DNA of 64,000 nt, taken from Rhizoclosmatium globosum. Its lineage: Eukaryota; Chytridiomycota; Chytridiomycetes; Chytridiales; Chytriomycetaceae. Shown piece after piece: positions 11,452 through 21,604 of the stretch (position 1 is the first letter of the stretch; every line of letters starts with the position of its first letter). Made by a program: the position numbers and the translations under genes. The DNA lies in contig MCGO01000031.1 of NCBI GenBank assembly GCA_002104985.1, forward strand, positions 62,001 through 126,000, written 5' to 3'. The notes under the pieces were generated by a model, which was not told the origin of the DNA, searched no databases, and was given only the letters and a program-made list of their open reading frames with translations.

Positions 11452-11662
11452 CACGGAACGTGCTTCAGAACCCACCGCCATTCCATCGGGAGTCGAACCC
11501 AGATGTGAATGTGAATGGCGTGAAATCGGGTTGACCGCAACCGTCTGTTAGTAAATAAAAAATTAAGTATTTACCGTTGCGTCGAGAATCCCGATGGAAT
11601 AGCGGGATGGGTTCTCTTGGGTGGTCGGACGGGGAAAGTGGAGGTCTCGCAAATCGTCGCAA

Positions 11663-11741
11663 CTTTGCGAGGTTTCGAGTGAGGAAAAAAGACCATTTCC
11701 TTCCAGGTCTCCTTAGACAAGACTTCATCTTTTACTAAGAG
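11663..11741 (-). repeat. Split direct repeat A2
   Basis: 79 bp identical by eye to A1 at 17432-17510 (CTTTGCGAGGTTTCGAGTGA...TTTACTAAGAG). It abuts B1 with a few shared bases, giving the B1-A2-B2 order typical of Ngaro elements. A 211-bp spacer (11452-11662) separates it from B2. Confidence 0.85.
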
Positions 11742-11815
11742 ACCTGGAAGTAAATTCAGTTATGGGAAATCGGCACGCCCCGCAGGAAAAGGGAGCCCTC
11801 CGGGCTCACTCCTCC
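11738..11815 (-). repeat. Split direct repeat B1
   Basis: Copy of B2 located between the recombinase gene and A2. In the YR-retroelement replication model the B1/A2 junction templates circle formation. Confidence 0.83.
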
Positions 11816-11865
11816 ATGACTAAATCGTGCGCGGTGAGTACCCATAACTTATGATTTGGATCTGT

Positions 11866-13151
11866 TTATTGAACCATCCTGTAAATTGAAGGGTTTTCTA
11901 ACCATCTTGAGATTTGAAGCGAAGAAGCCCCTCTTTTAGAGAGTTGAACTGCAGTAAAATATTTTGAGTAGTGTAGCGCGAAATGCGGCGAGGTCCAGCC
12001 CCCTTTTTCCATTGTTTGTTGCAGGGAAATTTGTGTGTCGATTTCTCTCGCTGTAATTGCGGCGCTTACCCGTAGCCCGTACAGTTTTACATTAAAGTCA
12101 AATCCGATTTTGATCGCTATTTTTGCGAGGCTCCTATTTAGTTTGTTATAGTCAATGGCCGAGTGCGATTTGTGCCAAATATACGTTTTTGAGAGGTCCA
12201 TTGTGATTGATAGGTTTGGAAAGAGAAGATTTGAGGCATTTAAATTGTAAAATATGGATTTGAGTGCGCTAATATACTCTTCAAGGGCTTGTATTGCACA
12301 TTGCTCCTGTATCGGGTCTCGGGGATGACAAATCTGGATACACCATTTCTTTGGCCGGTTTTATGGAAGAAGAGAAAGAAGAGGGCTCCTGATCGATCCG
12401 GGAGATACATTGCCATATATTGGTGGAGTTTCGCGATATCTGCTGGACGTTTTCCTGATTTTTCCAGCAAAAGAATGAAGGCTATTTGTTGCAGGACTAA
12501 TGTTCTTGCAATGGGTTGAACGTCCTGAGCTGTTTGGCGCAACTCTTTGATGATAACTGATGTTTGTTGCGGAAAAACCGGGACCGCTTGAAGTGGCACT
12601 GTTAAGGTTCCTGCAGCTTGTTTCTCTTTGGCTTGAATGAATAACATAATCTCTGGAGCCGTAGCAGGGTTCTGTGAGTCCTGGCCGTTGGTCCAGATTT
12701 CACGTTTTCCCATTTGTACGAAAAACGTTTTGATATTGCTAACCATTGTACGCAATGTACTTGGTGCGTTGGCAATTATGCATGTGTTAGGCAACGTTGA
12801 ATTCTCTCTGTGCGGGCACTGTGATGGGTTTGGGCATTTTGAGCGGCATATGCGCAATACTCGATGTCCTGGTCTTGTTGCGCCTGCGTGAACACAATTG
12901 TGAAAGTGGGTGTTTCCTTTGTGTTCCCGTGATTTCAAAAAATCGAGAATTGTGGCCGGAGTTGCCTCCTGAATCGGCAGCGATGGAGTTAAACTATTCA
13001 GATAACTGATATATAGTTCAACTGTTCGTGTGGTTTCTATAGGGAGGGGTGATGTGGTTGTGGCTGGGTGTATCAGTGAGACAAAGGATTTCCAAAGAAA
13101 CATTTGCAATGTTAAATTCGCGAGTTTATTCGTTGTCCACGGTGAAATCAA
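11866..13151 (-). pseudogene. Tyrosine recombinase of the Ngaro-like element, frame-broken
   Basis: The N-terminal part (13151 down to about 12355) has a CX-rich segment and the first catalytic arginine region (SGKRPADIAKL). The C-terminal part (about 12355 to 11866) is in a different frame; it has the second arginine (KLYGLRVSAAI) and the likely nucleophile tyrosine (HYSKYF), after the linking stretch CAIQALEEYISALKS. The switch near 12351-12358 (GGCC followed by AAAG on the minus strand) is equivalent to one missing base. This could be a true inactivating mutation or an assembly error. The ORF start overlaps the end of the RT ORF by 26 nt. The expected role is integration of circular cDNA. 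Confidence 0.78.
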
Positions 13152-15408
13152 ATGCCCACATGTCGAATTTTAGGGATGTCGCTGTCGTTCTTAGCTGAGA
13201 TTGATTCCAACCAAAGATTACATCTTTGTCTCCTTTTTTCCCAAGGCAAAAGCTATTATTGCAGTATGCGTTGAGCGTCGTCCAGTAGTTCTCGAGTTGA
13301 TATGGTGCGACGATCGTGAAGTGCACTTTGGCAGCCCTGAGGTGTTGAATTGTGACTGAAATCATAGCGAAAGGCGGATAGACGTATATCTTGCCCGTGA
13401 AGTTCTTAGATGGTTGCCAAGATAGGAGGTTCACGTGGCTTGTCCGAGGGCAATCGTAACGACTGAAGAATACCTCGCACTTGGTATTCACGTTTGAAGC
13501 CATTCCGTCGACGTCAAATGGGCCGTAGCGGTCTTCTACTTTAGCAAAGGTTGTATCAGATAGACGATAGTCGTTACGTGCGTCTTCCCTTGTAATTTTG
13601 TCTGAAGCCAGGTTGTCGGTTGTGGAGAGCCAAAAGAAGTTGATACGGATATTGTACTTTCGTGCCAATCTGAACAGTCGCTTCAGTTCTTCGTTCATTT
13701 TCTTTGAGCGAGATGATCCTTTGGTCGCCGCGAGGTAAAGCCCTTCGTTATCTACTCCCAGTTTGAACCACGGAGTTGAGATCATACTATTAGCGTGGCT
13801 GTACAGATTCGGGTCGTATACTTTGATGTTCCAAGTGGAGTTGTCCGGTTTGGAGAGATGGAACATGGCTCGTTCGAATCCGTTGGCCATTGCAACGGCT
13901 TCTTTTACTCCAATATGCTCAACTGAAGTTTCATTATCGAACTCCCCACCCGCTTCGTAGGTTGGGTCTTTTGATACGTCGCTGTCGGCGAAACTTGTTG
14001 CCGCCCATCTGTTGCTGTTTGCGTCTGAGGTTTGGGTGATGTATTTGTGATTTGACGTGATGAACTCGTATTTTCGATCTTCTTGAATGATTTCAATCCA
14101 TTCCTTTAAGTCGTTCATTGCGTCGCTGGATATTGGTAGTGTAAGCCTTGATGATGATTCTGCCTTTGCCTTTGAGATGATGTTGTAAAATTCACGTGTA
14201 ATGGACATTCCTCCTTGGACAATGAACGACAGGTTTGCGCATTTTCCTGCAATTCGCTCGAGGGATTTAATTTGAATCGCTTTCCCTGCTACAGTCAAGG
14301 TTTGAATCTCTCGGCATAGTTTTAAGAACGTTATCTTTTTCTTTTCCGGAATCGCGAAGTATCTTTCAGATAGGTTAACATAGAGACCCAAATAAAGCAC
14401 TTGTTCTTTTGGTTCCAACTGGGATTTGTCAAGTCCAATGTAGAATCCACAAAGTGTGAATAACACTGTTACAATCCGGGAGGCTCGTTTGGCTGCTACA
14501 TACGGATGGACTTCTTTAGACCGGAGAGCCAATTCGCCGATAATAGAGTCGTCATAAAATATTTGAATTGGGATACCCAGAGATCTGGTGTACCTTGCAA
14601 TCGCATCCACGATTCTCTGGCAGATGTAAGGAGAACAATTCCAGCCAAATACCAGTGTAGTTGCGACAAAGTAGTATTCTGTTGAGTCATCCGGAAGGAA
14701 TCCTCTCGTACCGAAGAAGGTTCGGCTGGCCCAGTGGAGAAGAAAATGCATGAAGCATGATGCGAAGTCTAGAACCGTTGCATATCTTGAAGTCCAGTAA
14801 GGTAAGTCCACGAGGGATTGCATGGTGAATTCAGGGGGAGAGCACCATTGATTTACATACTCCATGCTGTCAATTTTCCTGAGTTTTTCGCCATTATCTG
14901 CAATCCCGGTAGGCGATATCACTGTTGGGGCCTTTCTGCGAGGTGTGGTTTGCACTGGACCCACTTTGATTCGAATTCCAGACTGTACTTCTTCTTTCAG
15001 CTTATTACTGGCAAATTGCTTCTCTCTTTCTGTCATTTGATAGTTTCGGCCGATGAGTGGCGGGGGTGTGACGGTTCCTTGAAATCGCACCCAGTATTTT
15101 TCGATCCGAACTCCTTCTGTCAACCAGTCCATAATTTCCGATCCTTGAGTTTCAGTAGATGCTTGAAGAATTACTCTCCAAAAGGAACGCTGCGCTTGCG
15201 AACGTGCGTTAACACATCCTGCGTTAAAAGTTGACTGGTTTCTGAGAGGGATATCAGCGTTCGAGTCTGGGTTTTTAAGTATTTCTTCGAATAATTGACG
15301 CAGGAAGGAGTGGTCCGGTTCTGGCGTATTTTGTTTTGTGGTGGTAATCCAGTCATGACAGGCGTAGTCTGCGCTTTCTACTTCCCAATGTTCCTTTGGT
15401 TTTGACAT
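13126..15408 (-). CDS. Reverse transcriptase-RNase H polyprotein of the Ngaro-like element
   Basis: A 760-aa ORF, intact. The reverse transcriptase lies at about residues 130-340, with the polymerase box QIFYDDSI (one catalytic Asp pair as YDD). The DIRS/Ngaro-type connection and an RNase H-like region (AATSFADSDV) follow. The C-terminal part carries the FDVDGMASN...FFSRYD...VYPPFA pattern seen at the end of many YR-retroelement pol proteins. It lies 143 bp downstream of the gag stop and overlaps the recombinase start. It would copy the element RNA into DNA in the cytoplasm or nucleus. Confidence 0.88.
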   Translation of the reverse strand: MSKPKEHWEVESADYACHDWITTTKQNTPEPDHSFLRQLFEEILKNPDSNADIPLRNQSTFNAGCVNARSQAQRSFWRVILQASTETQGSEIMDWLTEGVRIEKYWVRFQGTVTPPPLIGRNYQMTEREKQFASNKLKEEVQSGIRIKVGPVQTTPRRKAPTVISPTGIADNGEKLRKIDSMEYVNQWCSPPEFTMQSLVDLPYWTSRYATVLDFASCFMHFLLHWASRTFFGTRGFLPDDSTEYYFVATTLVFGWNCSPYICQRIVDAIARYTRSLGIPIQIFYDDSIIGELALRSKEVHPYVAAKRASRIVTVLFTLCGFYIGLDKSQLEPKEQVLYLGLYVNLSERYFAIPEKKKITFLKLCREIQTLTVAGKAIQIKSLERIAGKCANLSFIVQGGMSITREFYNIISKAKAESSSRLTLPISSDAMNDLKEWIEIIQEDRKYEFITSNHKYITQTSDANSNRWAATSFADSDVSKDPTYEAGGEFDNETSVEHIGVKEAVAMANGFERAMFHLSKPDNSTWNIKVYDPNLYSHANSMISTPWFKLGVDNEGLYLAATKGSSRSKKMNEELKRLFRLARKYNIRINFFWLSTTDNLASDKITREDARNDYRLSDTTFAKVEDRYGPFDVDGMASNVNTKCEVFFSRYDCPRTSHVNLLSWQPSKNFTGKIYVYPPFAMISVTIQHLRAAKVHFTIVAPYQLENYWTTLNAYCNNSFCLGKKGDKDVIFGWNQSQLRTTATSLKFDMWAFDFTVDNE

Positions 15409-15550
15409 TTAAATTGGGTGGCTTTTAATAAAATATTTCCGAATCGGTTTTATTCATTTAACTTCAACTGAAATGGGAACAGTTGGTATAACAGATAACA
15501 TCCTGCAGCAGTGGTTGCCAGGGAATAAAGTCAAAAACAATGTCCTCAAA

Positions 15551-17004
15551 TCAGTATTTGCCACCTCGGCGGTTTGAGCGGTTTCCTTCACGGCTATCAC
15601 GGTTGTCGCGGTAGTCCCGGCCGCGGCGATCGTTACCGTTGTCACGGTCCGAGATACGTTCTTCGCGTTCAACGCGGTCGGTCCGGCGGTTGTAGTTATC
15701 AGGGCGGCGGTATCGTTGCCCATTGAAATTGCGGTTGCGCCTGTACGGTTGTTGGGAGTTAAAGTGCGACGAGGATGCGTCATTGAGCCTCTGAGCGGTG
15801 AGCATTTGCGAGTTGAGACGAGCGCCAATATTCTTCATTTCTTCCAGAGTTTCGTCCTTGGCAGATGGGTGGAAGCACTGGTTGAAGTATTGCGCCATCT
15901 GAGTTCCCAACCATTTCTTGTGCTGTGGTGATTTCAAGGCCTCCTGGAAAGAGTTGAGGCTGCGCTTCCATTGGGAGACTTCGATCATTGTGGCCAGAGC
16001 AGCGCCGTTGGCCGACGTCAAAGTGGCGATATCTTCGGCATCAACAAGGCCGGCTTTCATAACAGCGTCCGCAACATGGTCCTTTGCCGTGGCTACACTG
16101 TCAAACATGTTGTTTTTGATACGCTCATCGTTGTCACACTTGGAAGTGGCATGCTCGTATAAGGAGAGTATGGAACCAAAGTAGGCGTTGAGCTATTTGT
16201 CCATTTTTAGTGATTTGTGTGTGAGTATAGAGTCGAATAGCTCAACAATTTAATGGAGCAAGAGGTCGGAATGGGCTCAACAATTTAATGGAGCGTACAC
16301 ATAAACAAAACTCCTTAACTCTCAACGGTCATAGTACCGGAGCTTTATTAGAGGGCAACACCGGCCGACAATAATACAGAGTAAAGCAAAAAACAGGTCT
16401 GTCGACACTGAGCTGGTCCTCACACAAAATAGGACTGGAGACTGGGGTGTGAGGCTGCCAACCGTTGTTAAACAACTCAACAGCTCAAGGCTGGCTTCGG
16501 TATGTAACCGGGAAGATATGGCGAAACTGGGCATCGCTGGACGATATTGGGGCCATAGTTTTGCTGGAGCCGGTTCAAATAGGCAGCTGGGCGCCGCTGG
16601 ACGGCATTGGGGCCTTGTAGACTGGGGGTGAGCTGTTGAAGTTCGACCCATCGAAGCGAGGTTGCAGAGTCCTGATTGGCAGGATGTCTAAGCAATGGTA
16701 GTCGCACAAATGCCGACCCACACATCCGTCGATCATCCTCGTTACTCCCAATCACTGCTAACTTAAAGGCCCTACGAATCAGTGCTCGCAGACCGTCAAG
16801 CCCCTCCCGTTCGACCCGAGTTTTTCGACTGTTGTCGGTCGGTAACCAATGACTGGAGAGGGATATGTCAATTGCGATAAGGAACGTTATATACCTTTGT
16901 TGACTGAACACGCAGATTGGCGAACTCGAGTCCAATCGGGAAGCGGGGCTCCGCCTCCGAAGAAGTAGTGGCGGGGTTTAGAGGAGGTGCTGGAGGCAAG
17001 GGTG

Positions 17005-17035
<31 letters not shown>

Positions 17036-17398
17036 GGGGGCTGCTCCTGGCATGGGAGGTGCGTTGGGAGGCGCGGGAGGCGCGTTGGGAGGCACTTGCT
17101 GTTGGGCTTGTGCGACAAGAGCATTGAAGGCAAAGGTGGGCATTAGTGGCTGACCCGGGACAAGGACGAATGTGTAGAAGGCGCCAGTAATTGGATGCGA
17201 GGCAATGTTCGTCTCAATGTAGTTACGAATTGCCGCGTGTTTGTCTGCGATGAGCCACGGCGCACCCGCTTGTGCCTGAAGCTGGAGCCGTCCGACGTAC
17301 ACGTCACTGAGCGCTTGGCCGCTGACGCTGAGAAGAAGGTCGTTGATTTTGACGTTGGAGCCGTCGGCGGCGAGGGGAGGGTTGTAGGGAGCAGCCAT
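15551..17398 (-). CDS. Gag-like protein of the Ngaro-like element, probably with a 702-nt intron
   Basis: Exon 1 (16895-17398) starts 34 bp inside repeat A1 and encodes a hydrophobic N-terminus followed by a proline stretch and a run of ten glutamines. It ends at AAG|GTATAT. Exon 2 (15551-16192) begins after AAATAG in the same phase; its reading ends in an Arg/Gly/Asp-rich nucleic-acid-binding tail. The joined product is 381 aa. The intron (16193-16894) is inferred from sites and phase only; two separate proteins are the alternative. The gag role is inferred from position upstream of RT and the basic tail. Confidence 0.55.
16241..16294. repeat. Tandem 19-bp direct repeat in gag intron region
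   Basis: CTCAACAATTTAATGGAGC occurs at 16241-16259 and again at 16276-16294. It lies in the 702-bp non-coding stretch between the two gag exons. Function unknown. Confidence 0.7.
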
Positions 17399-17431
17399 TT
17401 AGTGTAGTGTTCTCGCAAAGACGGGAGAAGG

Positions 17432-17510
17432 CTTTGCGAGGTTTCGAGTGAGGAAAAAAGACCATTTCCTTCCAGGTCTCCTTAGACAAGACTTCATCTT
17501 TTACTAAGAG
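17432..17510 (-). repeat. Split direct repeat A1 (element 5' end)
   Basis: Copy of A2 at the right end of the element, just upstream of the gag-like ORF start at 17398. Confidence 0.85.
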
Positions 17511-17711
17511 TTTTGTGCTTGGAAAAAGGATTTACTTGTCATCGGAAAGAAGTAGTACATTTGACGTCGTTTGGGACGTTCATTCATAAGTGGTAAAATG
17601 TATTGTTTCTTGTCCAGTGATGATGTCAATGTGACTTGAACATCAAGAACTTTAGATATTCTTTGAGGTGTTTCATTATGAAAGTCTTCCTTATTTTAAA
17701 CCATTTTTTTA

Positions 17712-20700
17712 TTATACTGTCATTAACCCTTTCCCCTTCTTCTCAGTACTATTCCTCCCAACTTTCCCATTCTGAACATCAAGCCTCTCACTCTCAACGC
17801 CTGCTCCAACCAGTCCAGAAGCCACAGGAACAGCGACAGAGTCAGGCAACAGCGGCTGCCCAATACTCCACCCAGAATAAACAAGCGGCGGCTGCAGCCC
17901 CGATTTCACAGAAGGCGATGTGGGACTCCAATACCTTTGCACAGGTGACGAAAAACAGATGGGCTCTCCAGCGACACCTGTACCCGCGACCATCACAGGT
18001 TTACAGCTGGGACTTATGGGCGGCGGTGCCAGTGGCGATGCAAGTGTTGGAGATGCGAGCCACGAGACCCATTTTCCTTCCATCGTTTGCGGTTCTGAGA
18101 TTTCAAGATGAACAAGTTCGTCTTCCAGGTCTGATGTTGATGAAGCTGGGGACGGGGTTGGAGAACAGGACGACGATGAGCTCGGTATATCTTGTTCAGT
18201 CAGTGATGATGTTGATGTCCCTGTTTTCCGTTTTGTTGAGTTACCGACGACGGGTCCGTCTATTAGATACGGTGGATCCAGCACGGAAAAGTCGAGTTTG
18301 GGTTTCTGACGCGAATGCGGTGAAAGCTGTCGCTGTTGCTGCTGCACATACATCATATGATGTTGCTGCTGCTGAACTGCGTATAGTTGAGGATCCATCA
18401 TAACAGGCACGAGATGTTGTTGAACAGGAACCCATCCAATCACCGCAGCTGAAGCAACACCCGCGTTCCCCTTCCAACCAACACTACCTCCATTACCATT
18501 ACCACCACCATTCGAATTTGCATTCGCATTCGCACTGTTCATCCGTTTATGCGGCACATTTGGATTCCTTCCTTCAACAGACGGAGCCCACCCACTCGCA
18601 CTCTGACTCCTCTGTCGATAATACCCATTCCCACTCCCACTCCCACCACCACTCCCCCACCCCCTCGGCTGCTGATAATACGGCAACAAAACCTTCTCCC
18701 CAACATACATTTCACACACCCGCGCCATAACCCCACCACCACCACCTCCCCCACCTCCAAGAACCCCTTCAACAGCCCTCCGCATCTCCCCCCTCAATCC
18801 AGCAACAGCAACCCCATCCGCGCTATTCGCAAGGTTCCGCTCAACCCCAAACACCTCCTCCACACAGAGCCACCGACAATACCGATCCACATCAACATCC
18901 CACCCCTTCTCCCGTTTACTCAACACCGCGCCATGCCGCGTGCTAACCACAGACGTAGGGTAACTAAACTCGACCGCATAGTGCCTGAAAAACGTATACA
19001 CCAAGTCCGCGAGACCCGCCGTATTCCGCGTCGAGAGCGGCTCCGCGTCGCGATCGAATGAGCAATCAACGCCGTCGATGATCGTCGCGGGTATTATTTT
19101 CCTTGTCGGTTGGGGTGGTGCCACAGCGGGTTTGGAGAAGAGTTGGTCGAGGTATGGTTTTTGGAGGGAGGGGAGGATGGGTGGGGATCGGGTTTGGAGA
19201 AAGTTGAGACACATGAGGACCCAGCAGTAACTGCTTAGCGTTCCTCCTTTTGCAGCTGTGAGGAAGTCATTAGAAATTTTGGAGCACGGAAAAAGAAAGC
19301 GTGGGTACCGTCATTTAGTGCGCGCATTTTCGCCCAGTATTTGATGACCATAATGAAAGGACGCACGCGATCGTCCATGTCGACATACGATTTAATGAGT
19401 TCCGTATTTCGGAGGGCGATAATATTGTTGATGTTGACGTCACACGCGAGGTTACTTTTGGTTGTTTGATAAGCTAAATTACTGGAAAACAGGCTGGACT
19501 CACAACTCAGGATCATAGAATTTACAGATGGGTACTTTCGCTTTGGACACGGTATAGATACGAGTCATTCCATCTGTTGATTTTGTTGAAATTTAGTTCC
19601 AAAGACACATCTCTTTCGACTCCAGACTCCAGTACCATTGATTGCCTTTGACATCCTTACAACATCAACCAGCAATCCAACAGCTTATAATTTCCTCATG
19701 GCCCCCCTACAATGCAAGAAAAAAAAACTCACATTTTTTGAAAAACGCTGCCAGAACAAACATATTCGAAACACCCCGCTGGGTATCCTTCCAACTCGTC
19801 GTGAAACACAAATCGACATCACTATCAGCGGATCCAAGACCATTCACGGACGAACTAGAGCACAAGTGTTAAAAACCAAAAAACAACAACAAACTGATTA
19901 CTATAAACAACACATACCCGAACGCATGCACTTGAATATCACGATCAGGCCATTCAATTCCAACGAGTGTTTGGATCTTGATGACAAAGTCTCTTCGTTT
20001 TTGGGTATCGATTTCACGTGGCTGTAGGTTCTATTCGCGAGTATGGATTAGAAGGCGGAATAGTTGTGACAGATTTGTGAGTGGGCTCCATGATATAGCT
20101 ATATAGACGATTTGTTTGCTATGCTCGCACAATTTCTCTCTTATCCAAACGACTCGTGGCCTTGCTTCGACAAAGGGTGTTCGCTACGGTCACTCTTCCT
20201 CTTGTTTCGCCATGATGGTAACGAGCTCCGCTCGATGCCTTGCTTCACACTCGTGCAGTTCACCAAGCAGTTTCGCTTCACTCACATAAATATCCCATCC
20301 TTCTTCGCCATGATGCTATCAAGCTCCGCTCTTACACCCTTCACACAAGCTTGCTTTCGCAAAAGGGCCGTTTAACTTCCATCCGTTTCGCCATTACAGT
20401 AACGAGCTCCGTCAATAACCTCGCTTCGCACCTTCACACTCATAGCCGAACTTCACACTCACTCCACTCCATACACTCGCTACACACTCGTATATTTCGC
20501 TGCCAAGCCCATCTGCCACAACGTGTCACCCCGTGACCCCCTTTCTCAACCAAACACCAACGACATGCTCTGGTCTAGTCTTTAAAAAAAACACACACCA
20601 TGTACAACTCCTCAATTTCCTTATCCAGCTGCTGTTCAACGAGAGGCGGGAGGTGCATCGGGTAAGTACGGATAGGAGTAGGCGAGTCGAACGAGACGAG

Positions 20701-21270
20701 ACCCGAGACGGCCTAAGCACCGAGAGAAGTCAGCACACTGTGTTCGAAAGAGAGAGAGAGAGAGAGAGGGGGGGACGCACGCACCTCGAGGTCCTCCTGA
20801 TCCAACTTTTCAATGTTGAATCGTAATTGACCGGATGGCTTCACTTTGAGGGAGACATCGCGCGGGGCCCGTTTGTGCGAGTGTTGTTGATTGTTGGTGT
20901 GGTGTTGCGTTGTTGTTTTGAGTGACGGCGAGGGCGAGGGCGAGGGCGACAGTGGATGAGTGGGTTCTTGAGCACCACTTTCTGCTTCTTCTTCGGAGTG
21001 ATCGAGGCCACTTTTGATCAATCGTTGGATACTTTGTTTGTGTTTGAGATTGTTTCCGTGGTTCTCTTTTGTGGTGGCTGTTTGATGGCTGGTTGTTGTT
21101 GACGTTGTTGATTGGTCCTCTGATCCAGCGTGGCCCTGGACTGCACTGCCATCGCTACTCGATGCATTCGATGTCGATGTCGTTGTAGTTGTCGATGCAG
21201 AAGGAGGCGTGGGCGGTGTCAGCGCAACAACGGCAGAGTACGAAAGTGGTCGCCGGTTCTGACTCTGCAT
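17712..21270 (-). CDS. Cid1/TUT-type terminal nucleotidyltransferase
   Basis: Seven exons close in phase to 861 aa: 20785-21270, 20599-20712, 19918-20030, 19733-19854, 19504-19573, 19309-19454 and 17712-19246. The start of the catalytic core spans exons 2-4: LDKEIEELYMNLQPRE, then HAFGSSVNGLGSADSDVDLC with the GS box and two catalytic Asp. A central domain follows (AKVPICKFYDPE, DVNINNIIALRNTEL, the GGTLSSY loop), then the PAP-associated domain (NTAGLADLVYTFFRHYAVEF...). The family adds U or A tails to RNA. The N-terminal 160 residues are low-complexity Ser/Thr. The last third is disordered, with nine consecutive Gly and Gln/Asn runs. Intron 2 is unusually long (568 nt). Uridylyl versus adenylyl specificity cannot be assigned. 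Confidence 0.88.
20031..20598 (-). other. Unusually long repeat-bearing intron of the nucleotidyltransferase gene
   Basis: This is a 568-nt intron where most others are 45-80 nt. The plus strand carries three related motifs, TTCGCCATGATGGTAACGAG near 20207, TTCGCCATGATGCTATCAAG near 20306 and TTCGCCATTACAGTAACGAG near 20388, each followed by CTCCG. Many CTCGC/TTCAC words follow. Part of it resembles the long condensin intron at 49893-50217. Confidence 0.65.
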
Positions 21271-21604
21271 TTTGTTGAGTCTCTTTCTTGAAGAAGGTTG
21301 AGGAAAAGGGAAATCAATACAGTAGAACTACAACGAATTAAAAAGAAAAGAATTAGAGAAAGATGCTTCGAGAAGTTCAAGTAAAATAGAGATACAAAAC
21401 TGTCGTTTGAATGTGAGGACGCTGACTAATCATGCGTCTTTGTGAGATCAAATTACATACACAATCAACATCCGCATTCATCAACAGAACCAATCTACTC
21501 AAGGCTTTTTGACTAAATTGGGCGTGCATGAACTGACTAATTATCTTTATGAGATCAAATAACAAACTTAAAAAGTAATAAAACGTTGCCCTACAGCCTT
21601 CGAA
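21271..21604. promoter_or_regulatory. Intergenic region upstream of the nucleotidyltransferase
   Basis: These 334 bp between the HET-gene stop (21605) and the nucleotidyltransferase ATG (21270), both on the minus strand, must hold one 3' UTR and one promoter. No repeat or RNA gene seen. Confidence 0.4.

Larger units (their letters stand above)
11375..17510 (-). mobile_element. Ngaro-like tyrosine-recombinase (DIRS-order) retrotransposon
   Basis: About 6.1 kb on the minus strand. It contains, 5' to 3', a gag-like gene, an RT-RNase H polyprotein, and a tyrosine recombinase that overlaps the end of pol. The ends carry split direct repeats in the Ngaro arrangement: A1 at the right end (17432-17510), then B1 (11738-11815), A2 (11663-11741) and B2 (11375-11451) at the left. 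There are no LTRs and no target duplication, as expected for recombinase-mediated insertion. It lies between a nucleotidyltransferase stop codon (17712) and the Rco1-like ATG (11357), originally only about 220 bp apart. The recombinase has a frame break, so this copy is probably not autonomous. Confidence 0.85.

Noticed and set aside
16477..16935. 152-aa minus-strand ORF between the gag exons
   Set aside because: No domain or compositional signal; it overlaps the end of gag exon 1 in another frame and ignores the phase-correct splice.
16917..17153. Cys/Gly-rich plus-strand ORF in the gag region
   Set aside because: Antisense shadow of the Gln/Pro run of the gag-like protein.
11375..17510. 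LTR retrotransposon interpretation of the Ngaro-like element
   Set aside because: There is no integrase or protease, the recombinase has tyrosine-recombinase motifs, and the repeats are split direct repeats rather than LTRs.
20031..20091. ATG-containing stretch (MEPTHKSVTTIPPSNPYSR) as the start of the nucleotidyltransferase
   Set aside because: It is one base out of frame with the catalytic core. Joining exon 2 (…EIEELYM) directly to NLQPRE gives a continuous family-like sequence, so this stretch is intron.
20100..20530. Spaced TTCGCC units as a CRISPR array
   Set aside because: Units are few, imperfect, irregularly spaced, and inside a eukaryotic intron; no CRISPR logic applies.
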